A stretch of 64,000 nt of DNA, from contig JAJQEF010000013.1 of the NCBI GenBank assembly GCA_021201795.1, positions 1 through 64,000 on the forward strand, in the 5' to 3' direction. Shown one piece after another: positions 63,455-64,000 of the stretch. The stretch comes from Rikenellaceae bacterium (lineage in GTDB: Bacteria > Bacteroidota > Bacteroidia > Bacteroidales > Rikenellaceae). Made by a program: the position numbers and the translations under genes. Numbering within the stretch: the stretch's first letter is position 1; the number at the start of each line of letters is the position of its first letter. Under the pieces are notes generated by a model. That model had not been told where the DNA came from. It made no database searches and was given only the letters and a program-made list of their open reading frames with translations.

Positions 63455-64000
63455 ATGGGAATGAACCTCTTTATCTTAGCAACATTCCTACTGTCTGTTC
63501 TTATAGGATGGATAGTCATACCGCAGATAGTGCTTATATCTAAAAAAAAGAGACTTTTCGACGCTTTGTCCGCCCGTAAATCCCATACGGGACATATTCC
63601 CAGATTGGGCGGAGTTTCGTTCTTTCCGACATTTTTATTATCGCTCACTTTTTTTCTCGGTTTAAGATATAGTTTCGGATATGTCTTCGAACCGGATGTA
63701 CAGATCGATTCTTTCACGGATCTTCTTTTTCTGATTCCCGGTGTTGTACTGTTATTTTTTATAGGTCTTGCGGACGACCTTGCAGGTATATCTTACAGGA
63801 TAAAATTCCTTGCGCAGATAATTTCTGCGTGTCTTATAATATTTACAGAAGATTATATTACTAACCTCGGAGGTTTATTCGGTATTTATGAAATGAATGA
63901 TTATCTGGGTATAGCGCTTACTATATTATTCGTAGTCTTTATAACCAACGCATTCAACCTTATCGACGGAATCGACGGATTATGCTCCGGTTTGGCAATG
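63455..64000 (+). CDS. WecA/TagO-like polyprenyl-phosphate sugar-1-phosphate transferase, cut at window end
   Basis: The first 182 codons are present, from the ATG at 63455 (ATG at 63461 also possible); the gene runs past the window. Polytopic membrane protein of the MraY/WecA superfamily: SARKSHTGHIPRLGGVSFFP after the first helix, the acidic motif GLADDLAGI on a cytosolic loop, and NAFNLIDGIDGLCSG with the nucleophile/Mg Asp residues. It would load a sugar-1-phosphate (GlcNAc or similar) onto undecaprenyl phosphate to start O-antigen, capsule or other glycan synthesis. Confidence 0.88.
   Translation, partial: MGMNLFILATFLLSVLIGWIVIPQIVLISKKKRLFDALSARKSHTGHIPRLGGVSFFPTFLLSLTFFLGLRYSFGYVFEPDVQIDSFTDLLFLIPGVVLLFFIGLADDLAGISYRIKFLAQIISACLIIFTEDYITNLGGLFGIYEMNDYLGIALTILFVVFITNAFNLIDGIDGLCSGLAM

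Overview
The window looks like a chromosomal core region of a Bacteroidota bacterium, most probably order Bacteroidales. The grounds are the PorX regulator of type IX secretion, an N-succinylornithine carbamoyltransferase, the Bacteroidota-type LptD and S16, a split UxaA/UxaB/UxaC hexuronate module, the absence of Shine-Dalgarno sequences, and the recurrent promoter element TAnnTTTG (with TTTG about 19-20 nt upstream where the match is full) in front of most transcription units. No insertion sequence, phage, CRISPR array, tRNA or rRNA was seen.

Layout. 1-5.4 kb: a Skp/OmpH-like lipoprotein, a lipoprotein phosphoesterase overlapping a small predicted outer-membrane protein, then a leftward amidase-MlaD-polyprenyl synthase unit. 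5.4-11.3 kb: LptD, a PPOX protein, and a leftward smpB-trmH-aminotransferase operon. 11.4-16 kb: carAB behind a structured leader. 16-24 kb: citrate synthase, mqnD, waaA, and lon-tsaE-icd, with two inward-facing arrays of a 73/74-bp repeat bracketing gltA-mqnD-waaA. 24-36 kb: valS, ftsY, a frameshifted receiver/PEP-synthase-like gene, a GNAT-like protein, sodB, a LeuA/CimA-family synthase and glmM. 36-44 kb: a rightward run of a 1001-residue TPR protein, an outer-membrane barrel, argF', a two-gene chromate transporter, rpsP and rimM. 43.98-44.33 kb: a gene-free AT-rich region full of DnaA-box-like nonamers, a candidate replication origin. 44.3-50.3 kb: guaD, the uxaA/uxaB and uxaC divergon and an SGNH esterase lipoprotein. 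50.3-64 kb: galE, manA, comEB, an overlapping operon (M23 peptidase, PPOX, epimerase, ispD), porX, obg-tgt-lptF-like, tkt, and the start of a WecA/TagO-like transferase cut by the window end.

Together these genes serve envelope building (LptD, WaaA, MlaD, amidase, M23, GlmM, polyprenyl synthase, IspD, LptF/G, WecA-like), central metabolism (gltA, icd, tkt, the LeuA-family synthase), pyrimidine/arginine synthesis (carAB, argF'), hexuronate use from pectin (uxaABC plus esterase) and translation/quality control (smpB, trmH, valS, rpsP, rimM, obg, tgt, tsaE, lon). The least explained items are the promoter-bearing repeat arrays, the carA leader with a short peptide ending His-Arg, the origin-like region, the doubly frameshifted receiver/PEP-binding gene, and two conserved-looking envelope gene pairs of unknown role (849-2253 and 36043-40726).
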